From NCBI GenBank assembly GCA_023375785.1, contig SZWC01001545.1, forward strand, positions 7,392-38,375: 30,984 bases of DNA, given 5' to 3'. The position numbers and the translations under genes were made by a program. Below the pieces are notes generated by a model. That model did not search any database. It had not been told where the DNA came from and saw nothing but the letters and a program-made list of their open reading frames with translations. Source of the stretch: Penium margaritaceum (Eukaryota; Streptophyta; Zygnematophyceae; Desmidiales; Peniaceae). Below, in pieces: positions 30,157-30,984 of this stretch (positions within the stretch are counted from its first letter, which is position 1; each line of letters starts with the position of its first letter).

Positions 30157-30827
30157 ACTCTAACCTGTCGCAAGACAGGACGCGGGTCCCGCTTGACGGT
30201 CTGATTTTGACTGAGGGGCAGCAATCTCTCAGTCCGGCCAACGGCTGCAGGGCCAGCCTCCCACACCCGGGTCAGGCGAGAGGTCAGCAACGTCGCTCGC
30301 CAATGGTGAACGCCGTCTCGCAAGTCGAGAGCAGAAGCGTCCAATGTCAGGGTTCCACCGTCAGATTCAGCGTCTTTGCAGCTCAGGATCAACGGTATTG
30401 CATTAGGAGTCGGTTCCCGTCAGCAGTCGGTCCTCTTCTTGTCCTTCTCTTCTTATCTTCTCCTCGCACCGCTTCCCAACACCCCGTCCCGCTGGCTAGC
30501 CCCTTTCGCGGCTCGCACATCAAAACGCCTTTGGATAAGGTGCCTCGAGTACCGCTCCTCCTTTTGAGGTTCGGACGCGGTACCGCTACCATCAAGCCAG
30601 CCTTGGGCCGCCTTCCCTTCCTCTCAACAGGTCTGGTCGGGTCAAGGCGTCCGCCGCAATATCTTCCTTTGCGCCCCGTCGCTCCCCGGAATTGAACTGC
30701 CCTTCTCGCAATTTCTTTCCTCGATCGAGCGGTCGTCGGATGATTCGTCGACCTCCCCCTCCTCCTTTTGAACCCGGGCCCAGCTCCTCCCCCCCACCCC
30801 CCATACTCCGGTGGATGAACGAAACAT
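30157..30827. other. GC-rich region without recognised gene
   Basis: About 670 bp leading to the right-hand satellite. Frames of 156-162 codons exist on both strands (30392-29922 minus, 30207-30695 plus), but neither has a domain and they overlap one another. A C/T-rich stretch lies at 30770-30805. Confidence 0.4.
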
Positions 30828-30984
30828 CATTAACAGTCGGCCACAGTCAGAGTGCCCAATCACATTTCAGATGTACTAGACACGACCTTGCTGCTATAAA
30901 CACGAGAGAATACTGGTGGCTCAGTGTGGCTATTGTGTGCAATGCCTGGACAAAGTTGGCATGTGCCACTGACCATGACCACAA
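30828..30984 (-). repeat. Same ~190-bp satellite, inverted, running off the window
   Basis: The reverse complement of 30984-30837 matches the left-hand satellite: TTGTGGTCATGGTCAGTGGC, then ACATGCCAACTTTGTC, GGCATTGCACACAATAGCCA, GAGCCACCAGTATTCT, a diverged stretch, and GTGATTGGGCACTCTGACTG. It is part of one monomer, with a tail that differs from all left-hand copies near 30868-30910. The array presumably continues to the right. Its direction is opposite to that of 1-4483. Confidence 0.95.

Noticed and set aside
30207..30695. Plus-strand 162-codon frame near the right end
   Set aside because: No domain, low-complexity patches and overlapping minus frames; not enough to call a gene.
1..30984. 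tRNA or rRNA genes, CRISPR arrays, bacterial operons
   Set aside because: No cloverleaf, rRNA block, spacer-repeat array or Shine-Dalgarno-spaced genes seen. The tandem repeats are contiguous satellites without unique spacers.

Overview
This is eukaryotic nuclear DNA made almost entirely of repeats. I could not support any intact host gene, rRNA or tRNA in it. The element content (Ty1/copia with an initiator-Met tRNA primer site, Ty3/gypsy, and a hAT transposase with a BED finger and a DUF659-like core) fits the plant lineage. A streptophyte alga or land plant with a large repeat-rich genome is my inference; the species cannot be read from the window. Single N characters at 4701, 6974, 12808, 20406 and 23148 mark scaffold joins, and three of them sit between near-identical copies of the same sequence.

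Layout. (1) 1-4483 is a tandem satellite of about 190 bp per unit, organised as a three-unit (A-B-C, about 570 bp) higher-order repeat. (2) 4484-5855 is short unassigned sequence with a poly-C run, a 58-bp minisatellite and an 82-bp duplication. (3) 5856-7939 (+) is a broken hAT transposase gene. (4) 8230-11290 (-) is the 3' part of a Ty3/gypsy pol: integrase followed in the same frame by a long C-terminal extension built on an 87-bp tandem repeat. (5) 11291-19539 (-) is a Ty1/copia element with two 464-bp LTRs, a pol gene and no room for gag. It is split by a second element at 15465-19053 (-), which has 592-bp LTRs, a GAAAC target duplication and no recognisable pol. (6) 19587-22654 (-) holds gypsy-related remains: a retropepsin and a coiled-coil reading frame. 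(7) 22800-29047 (-) is another gypsy copy with gag, zinc knuckle, dead protease, reverse transcriptase and RNase H, but no integrase. (8) 29048-30827 is mostly unassigned and has one open frame of unknown function. (9) 30828-30984 is the same satellite as at the left end, but on the opposite strand.

How it fits together. A cluster of about 26 kb of mobile elements lies between satellite blocks of opposite orientation. The nesting is clear: the inner element inserted just inside the primer-binding end of the outer copia, and the outer LTR pair is more diverged (about 10% by eye) than the inner pair (about 8%). All coding regions carry stops, frameshifts or altered catalytic residues, so the elements look dead. 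The inner element, with the same kind of primer site and no enzymes, was probably moved by copia proteins supplied by other copies.
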